Positions 52,460 to 61,091 of a stretch of DNA of 64,000 nucleotides are shown piece by piece; within the stretch, counting starts at the first letter, position 1, and every line of letters begins with the position of its first letter. The notes under the pieces were generated by a model, which did no database searches, was not told the DNA's origin, and was given only the letters and a program-made list of their open reading frames with translations. Source of the stretch: Microbacterium proteolyticum (GTDB lineage: Bacteria > Actinomycetota > Actinomycetes > Actinomycetales > Microbacteriaceae). Position numbers and translations under genes: made by a program. Where the stretch lies: contig NZ_CP121274.1 in NCBI RefSeq assembly GCF_029639405.1, positions 434,001 to 498,000 of the forward strand, in the 5' to 3' direction.

Positions 52460-53533
52460 ATGACCTCCCCCCTCGCCCCCGTCGTCATCAACGGCCGCTT
52501 CCTCACCCATACCCCCACCGGGGTCCAGCGCTGGGCGCGCGAGATCACGCGCGGGCTCGCGGACCGGATGCCGGTGCTCGTGGCGGTGCCCCCCGAAGAC
52601 CTCATCGAGCCCGACCTCGGTGCACCGATCCTCCGAGTGGGACGGCTGCGGGGCCACGCATGGGAGCAGTGGTCGCTCCCCCGTTTCCTCCGAGCCTCCG
52701 GTTCGCCGCTCCTCCTGGGACTCGCGAACACGGGTCCCACGCTCTACCGCCCCCAGATCGCCTCGCACCTCGACATCATCTACGTGCGGCATCCCGAGAG
52801 CTTCGCCCGGTCGTTCCGTCTTCTCTACGGCGCGCTCGTCCCCGGGCTGCTGCGCCGCAGCGAACGGGTGCTCACGGTGAGCGCCTTCTCCGCCGGCGAG
52901 CTGCACGCGCACTTCGGGCTGCCCCCCGAGAAGATCACCGTGGTGCACGCCGCCGTCGGCCCCGACTTCCGTCCGGAGGGCCCCCGCCACGACGCGGGCG
53001 AGCCCTATCTGCTGGCGGTGTCGTCGCCGAACCGGCACAAGAACTTCGACGCGCTCATGACGGCGTTCGAGACCGCCCGGACCTCCACCGTCCGTCGACT
53101 GCTGATCGTCGGCGACCAGGCGCGCGCCTTCCAGTCGCGCGGGGCGCGGGAGCGGGACCGTGTCGAATTCCTCGGCCGCGTCGACGACGCCGAGCTGATG
53201 GCCCTGTACCGGGGAGCGGCGGCCTTCGCCTTCCCCTCGCTGTACGAGGGATTCGGCATCCCCCCTCTCGAGGCCCAGCGCATGGGCACGCCCGTGCTCG
53301 CGGCGCGCGCGGCCTCGCTACCCGAAGTGCTCGGCGACAGCGTCCTGTGGGTCGATCCCACCGACGTGGCCGACATCCGACGGGGGATCGAGCGCCTCGA
53401 CGCCGATCCGGGGCTCCGCGAGCGTCTGTCGCGCGCCGGACGCGAGAACGAGGCGCGCTTCTCCTGGGATGCCGCCGTCGACCGGGTCGAAGAGGTCATC
53501 CGCGACGTGCGGCGATCGCTCCGCGGAGCCTGA
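52460..53533 (+). CDS. Glycosyltransferase family 4
   Basis: A 357-residue GT-B transferase: N-terminal VVINGRFLTHTPTGVQRWAR, nucleotide-sugar domain from AGEPYLLAVSSPNRHKNFDA and the motif LYEGFGIPPLEAQ. ATG 52460 follows AAGGA. Related proteins are mannosyl- or rhamnosyl-type transferases. It ends 12 bases from the stop of the converging GT4 gene at 53546. Confidence 0.9.
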   Translation: MTSPLAPVVINGRFLTHTPTGVQRWAREITRGLADRMPVLVAVPPEDLIEPDLGAPILRVGRLRGHAWEQWSLPRFLRASGSPLLLGLANTGPTLYRPQIASHLDIIYVRHPESFARSFRLLYGALVPGLLRRSERVLTVSAFSAGELHAHFGLPPEKITVVHAAVGPDFRPEGPRHDAGEPYLLAVSSPNRHKNFDALMTAFETARTSTVRRLLIVGDQARAFQSRGARERDRVEFLGRVDDAELMALYRGAAAFAFPSLYEGFGIPPLEAQRMGTPVLAARAASLPEVLGDSVLWVDPTDVADIRRGIERLDADPGLRERLSRAGRENEARFSWDAAVDRVEEVIRDVRRSLRGA

Positions 53534-53545
53534 CGGAGCGCGCGC

Positions 53546-54628
53546 TCACGCCCACACGGCGCGCAGGGCCGCGCGTTGGGCTTCCGCGGTGAACGTCCCG
53601 CCGAGATACTCGGCCCACCGGGCCCGGTTGTCGTCCTGCCACCGGGCCAGGCTCCCCGCGCGCACCGCGGCGACGAGCGTTCCCAGCCCGACGTCCCACT
53701 GCACCGCGGACGGCAGGCCGGGCATCGCCGCGAGCGGGCGCGCGAGGACCGGGACCCCGCACTCCACGGCATCCAGGATCGCGATCGCCACGGCCGCCTC
53801 CCACGCGGCCGAGTGCAGGTACACGTCGAGTCCGCCGAGCTGCGCCGCGACGGAGTCGGGGGCCTGCCAGCCCGTGACCTCGATGTCTTCGGGTGCGGCG
53901 TCGGCGCCCTCCCCGCCGCCGATCCACCGCCCATGGACGCGGAGGCCCGGAAGGTCCGCACGCAGGCGTCTCACCGCATCCACGAACAGGTCGGGATCCT
54001 TCTGCGGCGCCCAGCGCCCCAGCATCCCGACGGTCAGGGTCTCGGCATCCGTCGGGGCGGGTGGGACAGGCGACACCCGCCGCACCGACGGCACGTTCGG
54101 GATGACCCTGATCCGTGCCGCCGGGTATCCCAGCCGCGCGGCGGCGACGGCCTCGCCCGGACCGGCCGCGGCGAGCAGGTCGGCACGTCCGCGGAGCGCG
54201 CGCTCGATCCCGCGATAGGCGGAGCGCGCGACCCTGCCCACGTCGCGGCGCTCGAAGGCGAAGCAGTGCGGCGTGTAGACCCGCCGCGGGCCGTCGCGCA
54301 GCGCCGCGCGGGCGTACACGCCCGGGAAGCTGGAGTGGGCGTGGACGACGTCCGGAGCGAACCGGGAGACGAGGGCGCGGACGCCGGAGATCGCGGCGAG
54401 CGGGTGCGCGACGTCCCAGTCCACGTGGCGCGCGTCGAGCACGCGCGACCCTTCCGCCCAGACAGCCGCCGGGCCGTCCGGCCCGTGCGGCGACGCGACG
54501 ATGTGACGGAATCCCGGTGGGGAGTTCTCGATGTAACCTCGCACCGCGACCGGCACCCCTCCCGTCGCGCGATCGACGAGATGGAGGACGACGCGCGGGG
54601 TCGTCGGTGGGACGTCTGGGGAAGGCAC
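53546..54628 (-). CDS. Glycosyltransferase family 4 (diverged)
   Basis: A 360-residue GT-B transferase: VVLHLVDRATGGVPVAVRGY at the start, VVHAHSSFPGVYARAAL, and LTVGMLGRWAPQKDPDLFVD for the nucleotide-sugar domain. The usual EGFGLP motif is replaced by AWEAAVAIAILDAVECG, still with E-x7-acid spacing, as in some GT4 enzymes. GTG 54628 is the best start seen; a ribosome site is not obvious. Confidence 0.82.
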   Translation of the reverse strand: MPSPDVPPTTPRVVLHLVDRATGGVPVAVRGYIENSPPGFRHIVASPHGPDGPAAVWAEGSRVLDARHVDWDVAHPLAAISGVRALVSRFAPDVVHAHSSFPGVYARAALRDGPRRVYTPHCFAFERRDVGRVARSAYRGIERALRGRADLLAAAGPGEAVAAARLGYPAARIRVIPNVPSVRRVSPVPPAPTDAETLTVGMLGRWAPQKDPDLFVDAVRRLRADLPGLRVHGRWIGGGEGADAAPEDIEVTGWQAPDSVAAQLGGLDVYLHSAAWEAAVAIAILDAVECGVPVLARPLAAMPGLPSAVQWDVGLGTLVAAVRAGSLARWQDDNRARWAEYLGGTFTAEAQRAALRAVWA

Positions 54629-54770
54629 GCGGCCACGGTAGGCGTCGAGAAGAAGAGCTCCTCGGCCGCCTCCGCGCCCGCGCCGCGGGTGACCTCTCCG
54701 CTGAGGAACAGCCCGCGCTGCGCCGTCAACCCGGTCTCGCACCGCCGGCACCGTGCGTAGCGTCGCCCGC

Positions 54771-55673
54771 ATGACCACTGATCGCGACCAGCTCACTTTC
54801 GACAACCCCGTCACGCGGTACGCCCGCGTCGAACCGCCGGTGCAGCACCAGCCCGAACCGGGCGTGCAGGCCGACATGACGCCCGTCCCCGACCTCGGCG
54901 AGAAGACGTACCGCGGACTGGGGCGCCTCACGGGCCGGAAAGCGCTCATCACCGGCGGAGACTCGGGCATCGGCGGCGCCGTCGCGATCGCGTTCGCGCG
55001 CGAGGGCGCAGACGTCGCCATCGTGCATCTGCCCGCCGAGCAGCGCGACGCCGATCACGTCCTGGAGCAGGTCCGGGATGCCGGCCGCACCGGCGTGTCG
55101 ATCCCGGTCGACATCACCGACCCGGCCGCGTGCCGTGCCCTCGTCGCCGAGGCCGTCAAGGCGCTCGGAGGCCTGGACATCGTGGTGAACAACGCCGGGA
55201 AGCAGATCATGGTCGAGAGAGTCGACGACCTCTCGGACGAGCAGTTCGAGCAGACCTTCCGCACCAACGTCTTCGCGCCGTTCTGGATCACCAAGGCCGC
55301 CCTGCCGCACCTCCCCGAGGGCGCGGCGATCATCAACACCGCCTCGCTCGAGGCGTACGTCCCCGCCCCCGACCGGCTCGACTACGCCGCCACGAAGGCC
55401 GCGATCAACAACCTGTCGAAGGGGCTCGCGCAGCAGCTGGCTCCCCGTGGCATCCGAGTCAACGTCGTGGCCCCCGGCCCGACGTGGTCGGCGCTCCAGG
55501 TGAGCGACGGCGTCTCGGACGACCAGATGGAGCACTTCGACGACGAGAGCACGTACCAGCGCGCGGGGCAGCCCGCCGAGATCGCGCCCGCGTTCGTGTT
55601 CCTGGCCTCCGCCGAGGCCAGCTACGTCTCGGGCGAGACGCTGAACGTCAACGGCGGCATGGTCACGCCGTAA
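54771..55673 (+). CDS. SDR family oxidoreductase (YhdF/glucose-dehydrogenase-like)
   Basis: A 300-residue SDR with an extra N-terminal 50 residues (DNPVTRYARVEPPVQHQPEP, then DLGEKTYRGLGRLTGR) as in the YhdF/general-stress group. Motifs: ITGGDSGIGGA, VNNAGKQ, the catalytic Ser in INTASLEAY and Tyr-x3-Lys in YAATKAAIN, and the C-terminal SYVSGETLNVNGG. These enzymes are often induced by osmotic or oxidative stress and act on sugars or small carbonyls. ATG 54771. Confidence 0.88.
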   Translation: MTTDRDQLTFDNPVTRYARVEPPVQHQPEPGVQADMTPVPDLGEKTYRGLGRLTGRKALITGGDSGIGGAVAIAFAREGADVAIVHLPAEQRDADHVLEQVRDAGRTGVSIPVDITDPAACRALVAEAVKALGGLDIVVNNAGKQIMVERVDDLSDEQFEQTFRTNVFAPFWITKAALPHLPEGAAIINTASLEAYVPAPDRLDYAATKAAINNLSKGLAQQLAPRGIRVNVVAPGPTWSALQVSDGVSDDQMEHFDDESTYQRAGQPAEIAPAFVFLASAEASYVSGETLNVNGGMVTP

Positions 55674-55680
55674 CTCCCGT

Positions 55681-55746
55681 CGCGTGAGTCGCCAGAATCT
55701 GTCGCTTCCACCGGCGGCCAGGCGACAATTCTTGGCAACTCACGCG
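55681..55746. repeat. Family-6 inverted repeat
   Basis: CGCGTGAGTCGCCAGAATCT at 55681 and the mirrored ATTCTTGGCAACTCACGCG ending at 55746 form 25-base arms with two bulges and one mismatch around a 16-base loop. It begins eight bases after the SDR stop. Only one copy is in this window. Confidence 0.75.
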
Positions 55747-55840
55747 GGATGTAGAACCGGGGGGGGCATGCGGCCTTGCCTAAAACGTCGCGGGGCGCAA
55801 GCGACCCGTTGTCGGCCCCGGGGTGCGAAAGCGTGAGGAC

Positions 55841-57220
55841 ATGCCGAGCCCGAACGACGTCCCCACCCTGTACCTGCTGCACGCCCTCGGGGCGAGCGCG
55901 GGATCGTTCCGCCGGCTCGGTGACGCGCTCGCGGGCCGCGTGGACGTGCAGGGCATCGATCTGCCGGGCTTCGGGTCGGAGACCGCCGCCTCCGACACGT
56001 CGCTCGACGCCACCGTCGCGCACGTCGTCGGCATCCTGAACGAGAAGGCCCGCGGTCGCTGGATCCTCGGCGGTCACAGCATGGGCGGGAAGATCGCCGC
56101 GCTCGTGGCATCCCGTGTGCTGAACGGCACCGCGCCGCTGACCGGGCTCGCGGGGATGGTGCTGCTCGCGCCGTCGCCGCCGCGCCCCGAGCCGATGGAC
56201 GAGGAGCGCCGCGCGCTCATGCTCTCGTGGGTGAACGACGGGGCGATCTCCGAACCGGATGCCGAGACCTTCATCGACCAGAACACCGCGCGGCCGCTCG
56301 ACCCCGGCGCGCAGAGCCTCGCGCTCACCGACCTCCGCCGCACGTCGCCGACGGCGTGGCGCGCGTGGCTCGAGACCGGGAGCCGTGTCGATGCGCGCGC
56401 CGACGTCGGCACGCTCGACCTCCCCGTGCTCGTGCTGGCGGGCGAGGACGACGCCGACCTCGGTGCCGCCGCGCAGCCGGGGCTCCTGGCCGGCGTCTAT
56501 CCGCGCGCGAGGTTCCACGCGCTGGCCGACACCGGCCACATGATCCCGCTCGAGCGCGCGACCGAGGCGGCGGACGCGATCGCCGCGTTCGTCGCCGACG
56601 AGGTGCTCGCGGGGCCGGTCGTGCCCGAGGAGTGGGCGCGGCTCATCGCCGGCGACCGCGTGGACGACCGGGTGCGCGGCATCCTGAACCGCCGGGCGGT
56701 GCCCGACGACCGCGGGTACGCGCCGCGCGTGCTCGACCTCGCGCAGCTCACGCTGCTGCGCGAGATCGCCGATCTCGTCGTGCCGCAGGACGGCCCGGCG
56801 ATCGACATCGCCGCGCGCGTCGACGCGCAGCTGGCCCGCGGCGACGGCGACGGGTGGCGTCGCGACGGACTTCCACCCGACCCCGAGGCCTACCGCGCCG
56901 GGCTCGACACCCTCGCCGCGCATTGGCCCACCGACCCGGCCGAGCGCGAGACGGTCCTCGGCGCGGCCATCGAGGGGAACGGCCCGACGGGCGGACCCCT
57001 GGATGCCGGCCTGCTCGCGGCCTGGCTCGAAGACGCGCGCGTCGACCTGGTGCGGCAGTGGCTCTCGCACCCCGCGAGCATGGCCCGCACCGGGTTCGAC
57101 GGCTTCGCCACCGGCGGCCGCGCACCGATCCGCGGCTATGTCGAGCTGACCCTCGGGCGGCGCGAGGACTGGGAACCCGCCGGCGTCGGCGGCACGATCG
57201 CGACGGGAGACGCCGCATGA
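55841..57220 (+). CDS. Fusion: alpha/beta-hydrolase + gluconate 2-dehydrogenase subunit 3-like domain
   Basis: A 459-residue two-part protein. Residues 1-250 form an alpha/beta-hydrolase with PTLYLLHALGASAGSFRRLG and nucleophile elbow GHSMGG (Ser80), and a late catalytic ADTGHMIPLERA. From about 280 the helical PRVLDLAQLTLLREIADLVV, then DIAARVDAQLARGDGDGWRR resembles the small subunit 3 of membrane gluconate/sorbosone dehydrogenases. The next gene (ATGA overlap) is a GMC oxidoreductase, the usual partner of subunit 3. So it may be an oxidoreductase complex with a built-in lactonase/esterase. ATG 55841 is preferred to GTG 55823. Confidence 0.75.
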   Translation: MPSPNDVPTLYLLHALGASAGSFRRLGDALAGRVDVQGIDLPGFGSETAASDTSLDATVAHVVGILNEKARGRWILGGHSMGGKIAALVASRVLNGTAPLTGLAGMVLLAPSPPRPEPMDEERRALMLSWVNDGAISEPDAETFIDQNTARPLDPGAQSLALTDLRRTSPTAWRAWLETGSRVDARADVGTLDLPVLVLAGEDDADLGAAAQPGLLAGVYPRARFHALADTGHMIPLERATEAADAIAAFVADEVLAGPVVPEEWARLIAGDRVDDRVRGILNRRAVPDDRGYAPRVLDLAQLTLLREIADLVVPQDGPAIDIAARVDAQLARGDGDGWRRDGLPPDPEAYRAGLDTLAAHWPTDPAERETVLGAAIEGNGPTGGPLDAGLLAAWLEDARVDLVRQWLSHPASMARTGFDGFATGGRAPIRGYVELTLGRREDWEPAGVGGTIATGDAA

Positions 57221-58764
57221 ACCTCGACGGCATGCGCACGCACGGGACCGACGACATCGTCGACGTCGTCGTGGTCGGGACCGGCGCGGGCGGCGCCCCG
57301 CTGACGGCGGAGCTCGCGCGGCGCGGGCTCACGGTCGTGGCGCTCGAGGCGGGACGGAACTTCGCCCTCGACGACCTCACGCCCGACGAGACCGAGGCCG
57401 TCGAGATCAACTGGATGTCGGAGCGCCTGAGCGGCGGCGACGACCCCACCGCCTTCGGCCCCAATAACAGCGGCCGCGGGGTGGGCGGGTCGACCCTGCA
57501 CTGGGGCGCGTTCACCCCCCGCCCTGACGCGCGCGATCTGCGGCTGCGCACCGAGACGGGCGAGGGACGCGACTGGCCGCTCGACCCCGCCGAGCTGCTG
57601 TCGTACGTCGCGCGGGTCGAGGGCGACATCGGCGTCTCCGGCCCGACGCCCTACCCGTGGGATCCCGACCGCTCGTACGCGTACGGTGCGGCCGCGCGCA
57701 ACGCGCCCGCGAACCTGGTCGCCCGCGGGTGCGAGGCGCTCGGCATCCGGTACGCCGACGCTCCGGCCGCGGTGCTCACCCGCGCGCGGCTCCAGGACCA
57801 TCACGGCGAACGCCGCGCGTGCATCAACTGCGGCGCCTGCCACCAGGGATGCCGGGTGGATGCCAAGGCCACCACCGCCAACACCTACCTCCCGGCCGCC
57901 GTCGCCGCCGGGGCGGAGATCCGCACCGGCGCGATGGTCCACGACATCGAGCTCGACGCGCGGGGGCATGTCGCCGCGGTCGTGTACCGGCAGGACGGCG
58001 TGGACGTCCGCCAGCGGTGCCGGTCGCTCGTGCTCGCGGCCGGCGGGGTGGAGACGCCGCGTCTACTGCTGCACACCGGTGTGGCGAACGGGTCGGGGCA
58101 GGTCGGCCGCAACTTCCTCGCGCACGGTGCGACGCAGGTGTGGGGACGCTTCGACGAGCCCGTGCGCGGGCACCGCGGCTACCCGTCGTCGCTGATCACC
58201 GAGGACATGATGCGTCCCGCCGACGCGGACTTCGCCGGCGGCTACCTCGTGCAGAGCCTCGGCGTGATGCCGCTCACCTTCGCCACGACGCTCGCGCGCG
58301 GCGGCGGGCTGTGGGGCCGCGAGCTCATGGCGCGCCTCGATCAGGCGCAGTCCATGGCGGGCATCGGCATCAACGGCGATTGCCTGCCGTCGGACGACAA
58401 CCGCCTCGAGCTCTCCGACGAGACCGACGAGTTCGGCATCCCCCGCGCGCGGGTGACGTTCACCGCGGGGCCGAACGAGAAGGCCCTCGACCGGCACGCG
58501 ACGGCCTTCCTGCTGCGGGTGATGGAGGCCGCGGGCGCGCGTGAGACGTTCGTGCTCGCCCGCTCCGCGCACACGATCGGGACGGCCCGCATGTCGACCG
58601 ACCCCGCCGACGGCGTGGTCGACGGCGACGGGCGCTCGCACGAGGTCCCGAACCTGTGGATCTGCGACAACAGCGTCTTCCCCTCGGCCCTCGCCGCGAA
58701 CCCCGCCCTGACGATCATGGCGCTGTCGCTGCGGACGGCGGACCGGTTCCTGGCATCCGCGTAG
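57217..58764 (+). CDS. GMC-family FAD oxidoreductase (gluconate/glucose dehydrogenase-like)
   Basis: A 515-residue flavoprotein with the FAD motif GTGAGG (21-26), RGVGGSTLHWGAFTPRP, and the GMC active site His452 (AHTIGTARMS) and Asn495 (AANPALTIMAL). It carries a cysteine cluster CINCGACHQGC (Cys202, 205, 208, 212), matching Fe-S-binding GMC dehydrogenases such as the bacterial FAD-glucose dehydrogenase. No Tat or Sec signal is seen. It is coupled to the fusion gene upstream, whose C-terminal domain is probably its partner. Likely substrates are aldoses or aldonates. Confidence 0.88.
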   Translation: MNLDGMRTHGTDDIVDVVVVGTGAGGAPLTAELARRGLTVVALEAGRNFALDDLTPDETEAVEINWMSERLSGGDDPTAFGPNNSGRGVGGSTLHWGAFTPRPDARDLRLRTETGEGRDWPLDPAELLSYVARVEGDIGVSGPTPYPWDPDRSYAYGAAARNAPANLVARGCEALGIRYADAPAAVLTRARLQDHHGERRACINCGACHQGCRVDAKATTANTYLPAAVAAGAEIRTGAMVHDIELDARGHVAAVVYRQDGVDVRQRCRSLVLAAGGVETPRLLLHTGVANGSGQVGRNFLAHGATQVWGRFDEPVRGHRGYPSSLITEDMMRPADADFAGGYLVQSLGVMPLTFATTLARGGGLWGRELMARLDQAQSMAGIGINGDCLPSDDNRLELSDETDEFGIPRARVTFTAGPNEKALDRHATAFLLRVMEAAGARETFVLARSAHTIGTARMSTDPADGVVDGDGRSHEVPNLWICDNSVFPSALAANPALTIMALSLRTADRFLASA

Positions 58765-58786
58765 ACCCGGGGCAGGCCCGGCCGCC

Positions 58787-58860
58787 GAGCGCACACGTTC
58801 GGGTCCAACGCACACGTCGGGGATGTCCCGAACGTATGCGCTCGGCCCGAACGTGTGGGC
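58787..58860. repeat. Family-2 repeat, copy 2 (four half-sites)
   Basis: GAGCGCACACGTTCGGG (58787-58803) is mirrored by CCCGAACGTATGCGCTC (58827-58843), 16 of 17 bases; an inner direct half-site (CAACGCACACGTCGGGG) and an outer inverted one (CCCGAACGTGTGGGC to 58860) complete the same four-site layout as 11891-11966. It lies between the GMC gene and the mini-LysR gene. Confidence 0.85.
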
Positions 58861-58901
58861 TGACACGGGTTCCGAACGCACCCCGGGAGAGAATGGATGC
58901 C

Positions 58902-59246
58902 ATGAAGCTCGCACACCTCGTCCGGTTCACCGCCCTCGCCGAGGAGCTGCACTTCCCGCGCGCCGCCGAGAAGCTCGGCATCCCGCTCGCCTCGCTGTAC
59001 ACCACGGTCGACAAGCTCGAGGAGGAGGTCGGGCAGCCGCTCGTGTCGCGCACCCCGCCGACCACGCTGACTCCGGCGGGCGTGCTGCTCCTCGACGAGG
59101 CGCGAGCGCGCATCGCCGACGCCCCGCCGCAGGCGACCGCAGCACCGAAGGCTCAGGGCGGGAAGGCCAAGGCATCCAAGGGCAAGGGCCGCGCCCCCAT
59201 CGTCAAGGGCCAGCCCAAGCCGTACAAGAAGCGCCAGGGCCGCTGA
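58902..59246 (+). CDS. Mini-LysR: stand-alone LysR helix-turn-helix with basic tail
   Basis: A 114-residue protein. The first 68 residues are a complete LysR-type winged helix (HLVRFTALAEELHFPRAAEK, then LYTTVDKLEEEVGQPLVSRT), but the ligand-binding domain is absent. Instead comes a Lys/Gly/Ala-rich tail (QGGKAKASKGKGRAPIVKGQ, then KPYKKRQGR) like the tails of nucleoid proteins. ATG 58902, with ATG 58893 possible. It is not a broken gene in plain sight: no LysR remnant follows. It may be a DNA-coating or dominant regulator. Confidence 0.72.
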   Translation: MKLAHLVRFTALAEELHFPRAAEKLGIPLASLYTTVDKLEEEVGQPLVSRTPPTTLTPAGVLLLDEARARIADAPPQATAAPKAQGGKAKASKGKGRAPIVKGQPKPYKKRQGR

Positions 59247-59313
59247 CGCGTTCCGGCGCGGGGCGTGAGCCGAGCCCGGCGGTGTGCCGTGCCACCGTGA
59301 GCGATCCCCCTGG

Positions 59314-59390
59314 CCATAAACGGCATCCACGACCGGAAACGGGACGGCAGGGCGTTTCTCGTCGCGGATCGCGTTTGTCGAGGTGACGGC
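59314..59390. repeat. Family-5 inverted repeat, copy 2
   Basis: CCATAAACGGCATCCACGAC starts the element, then GGGCGTTTCTCGTCGCGGAT and CGCGTTTGTCGAGG end it, matching 43183-43260. It lies between the convergent mini-LysR and ABC-F genes. Confidence 0.75.
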
Positions 59391-59415
59391 GACGCGACGC
59401 GACGCGACGCGACGA
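59388..59415. repeat. Short tandem repeat (GCGAC)n
   Basis: About five copies of the pentamer GCGAC, just before the ABC-F stop on the minus strand. A simple sequence that may slip during replication; it is outside coding DNA. Confidence 0.75.
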
Positions 59416-59417
59416 CG

Positions 59418-61058
59418 CTACAGCTCCGCGACCCGCCCAGCCTCGACGCGCCAGTGGCGGTCGGTGTGGACGGCATCCAGCATCCGGCGGTCGTGCGTGA
59501 CGAGGAGCAGGGTGCCCGTGTACGACTCCAGCGCCTGCTCGAGCTGCTCGATCGCGGGCAGATCGAGGTGGTTCGTGGGCTCGTCGAGCACGAGCACGTT
59601 GACGCCGCGCGCCTGGAGCAGTGCGAGCCCGGCGCGCGTGCGCTCCCCCGGCGACAGCCCGTCGACGGGACGGGTGACATGGTCGGCTTTGAGCCCGAAC
59701 TTCGCCAGCAGCGTGCGCACGTCGGCCGCGCTCATCTCGGGCACGAGCCCCTCGAACGCATCGGCGAGCGGCCGCTGACCGACGAGCAGCGACCGGGCCT
59801 GATCGATCTCCCCGATCGCGACGCTCGATCCGAGCGACGCCGAGCCCTCGTCCGGACTCTGACGGCCCAGGATGCCGCGCAGCAACGTCGTCTTCCCGGC
59901 ACCGTTCGGTCCGGTGATGCCGATCCGCTCGCCCCCGTTCACCTGCAACGACACGGGTCCGAGAGTGAAGTCGCCCTGCCGGAAGACCGCGCCGGAGAGC
60001 GTCGAGACGACCGCGCTCGATCGCGGCGCGGCGCCGATCGTGAATTCGAGCTTCCATTCCTTGCGCGGTTCCTCGACCTCGTCGAGTCGCGCGATGCGGC
60101 TCTCCATCTGCCGGACCTTCTGCGCCTGCTTCTCGCTCGACTCCATCGACGCCTTGCGGCGGATCTTGTCGTTGTCGGGCGACTTCTTCATCGCGTTGCG
60201 GACGCCCTGGCTCGACCACTCGCGCTGCGTCCGCGCACGGGCGACGAGGTCGGCCTTGGTCTCGGCGAACTCCTCGTACTTCTCGCGCGCCTGCCGGCGC
60301 AGCGTCGCCCGCTCCTCGAGGTACGCGTCGTACCCTCCGCCGTAGACGCGGTGCGAGTTCTGCGCGAGGTCGAGTTCGAGGACGCGGGTGACGGACCGCG
60401 CCAGGAACTCGCGGTCGTGACTCACCAGCACCACCCCGCCGCGGAGGCCCGCGACGAACGTCTCGAGACGCTCGAGGCCGTCGAGGTCGAGGTCGTTCGT
60501 GGGCTCGTCCAGCAGCGCGATGTCGAAGCGCGAGAGCAGCAGTGCCGCCAGCCCCACGCGCGCCGCCTGCCCGCCCGACAACCCCGTCATCAGCGCGTCG
60601 GCGCCCACCTCGAGCCCGAGGTCGGCGAGCACCACCGGCATCCGTTCGTCGAGGTCGGCCGCACCGCTGGCGAGCCAGCGCTCGAGGGCCGTGGCGTAGG
60701 CGTCGGCGGCGCCCACGGCCTCGGGGTCGCCGAGGGCCGCGGCCGTGGCATCCATTTCTCTCGTCGCCTCGGCGCAGCCCGTGCGGCGCGCGATGTACTG
60801 CGCGACGGTCTCGCCGTCGATGCGCTCATGCTCCTGCGGCAGCCACCCGACGAAGGCGTCGGCCGGAGCGAGGGCGATCGTGCCCGCGAGCGGCTCGTCG
60901 ACCCCCGCGAGGAGCCGGAGTAGCGTCGACTTGCCCGCGCCGTTCGCCCCGACCACGCCGACGACATCGCCCGGGGCGACCGTGAGGTCGACACCCTCGA
61001 ACAGTGTGCGGTGACCGTAGCCTCCGGCGAGTACCTGGGCGACGAGCGTGGCGGTCAT
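59418..61058 (-). CDS. ABC-F family ATPase
   Basis: A 546-residue protein with two ABC ATPase domains and no membrane part. Domain 1: Walker A GANGAGKST, signature LSGGQAAR, Walker B LLDEPTNDLD. Domain 2: Walker A GPNGAGKTT, signature LSPGERTR, Walker B VLDEPTNHLD. Between them a long charged linker (REKYEEFAETKADLVARART, then NDKIRRKASMESSEKQAQKV), typical of ABC-F, which enters the ribosome E site. The actinobacterial VarM/LmrC-like type may give resistance to ribosome-binding drugs or restart stalled ribosomes. GGAGGG directly precedes ATG 61058. Confidence 0.93.
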   Translation of the reverse strand: MTATLVAQVLAGGYGHRTLFEGVDLTVAPGDVVGVVGANGAGKSTLLRLLAGVDEPLAGTIALAPADAFVGWLPQEHERIDGETVAQYIARRTGCAEATREMDATAAALGDPEAVGAADAYATALERWLASGAADLDERMPVVLADLGLEVGADALMTGLSGGQAARVGLAALLLSRFDIALLDEPTNDLDLDGLERLETFVAGLRGGVVLVSHDREFLARSVTRVLELDLAQNSHRVYGGGYDAYLEERATLRRQAREKYEEFAETKADLVARARTQREWSSQGVRNAMKKSPDNDKIRRKASMESSEKQAQKVRQMESRIARLDEVEEPRKEWKLEFTIGAAPRSSAVVSTLSGAVFRQGDFTLGPVSLQVNGGERIGITGPNGAGKTTLLRGILGRQSPDEGSASLGSSVAIGEIDQARSLLVGQRPLADAFEGLVPEMSAADVRTLLAKFGLKADHVTRPVDGLSPGERTRAGLALLQARGVNVLVLDEPTNHLDLPAIEQLEQALESYTGTLLLVTHDRRMLDAVHTDRHWRVEAGRVAEL

Positions 61059-61091
61059 CCCTCCATTGTCCCAGGGGTGGCAGCGGCGCGC

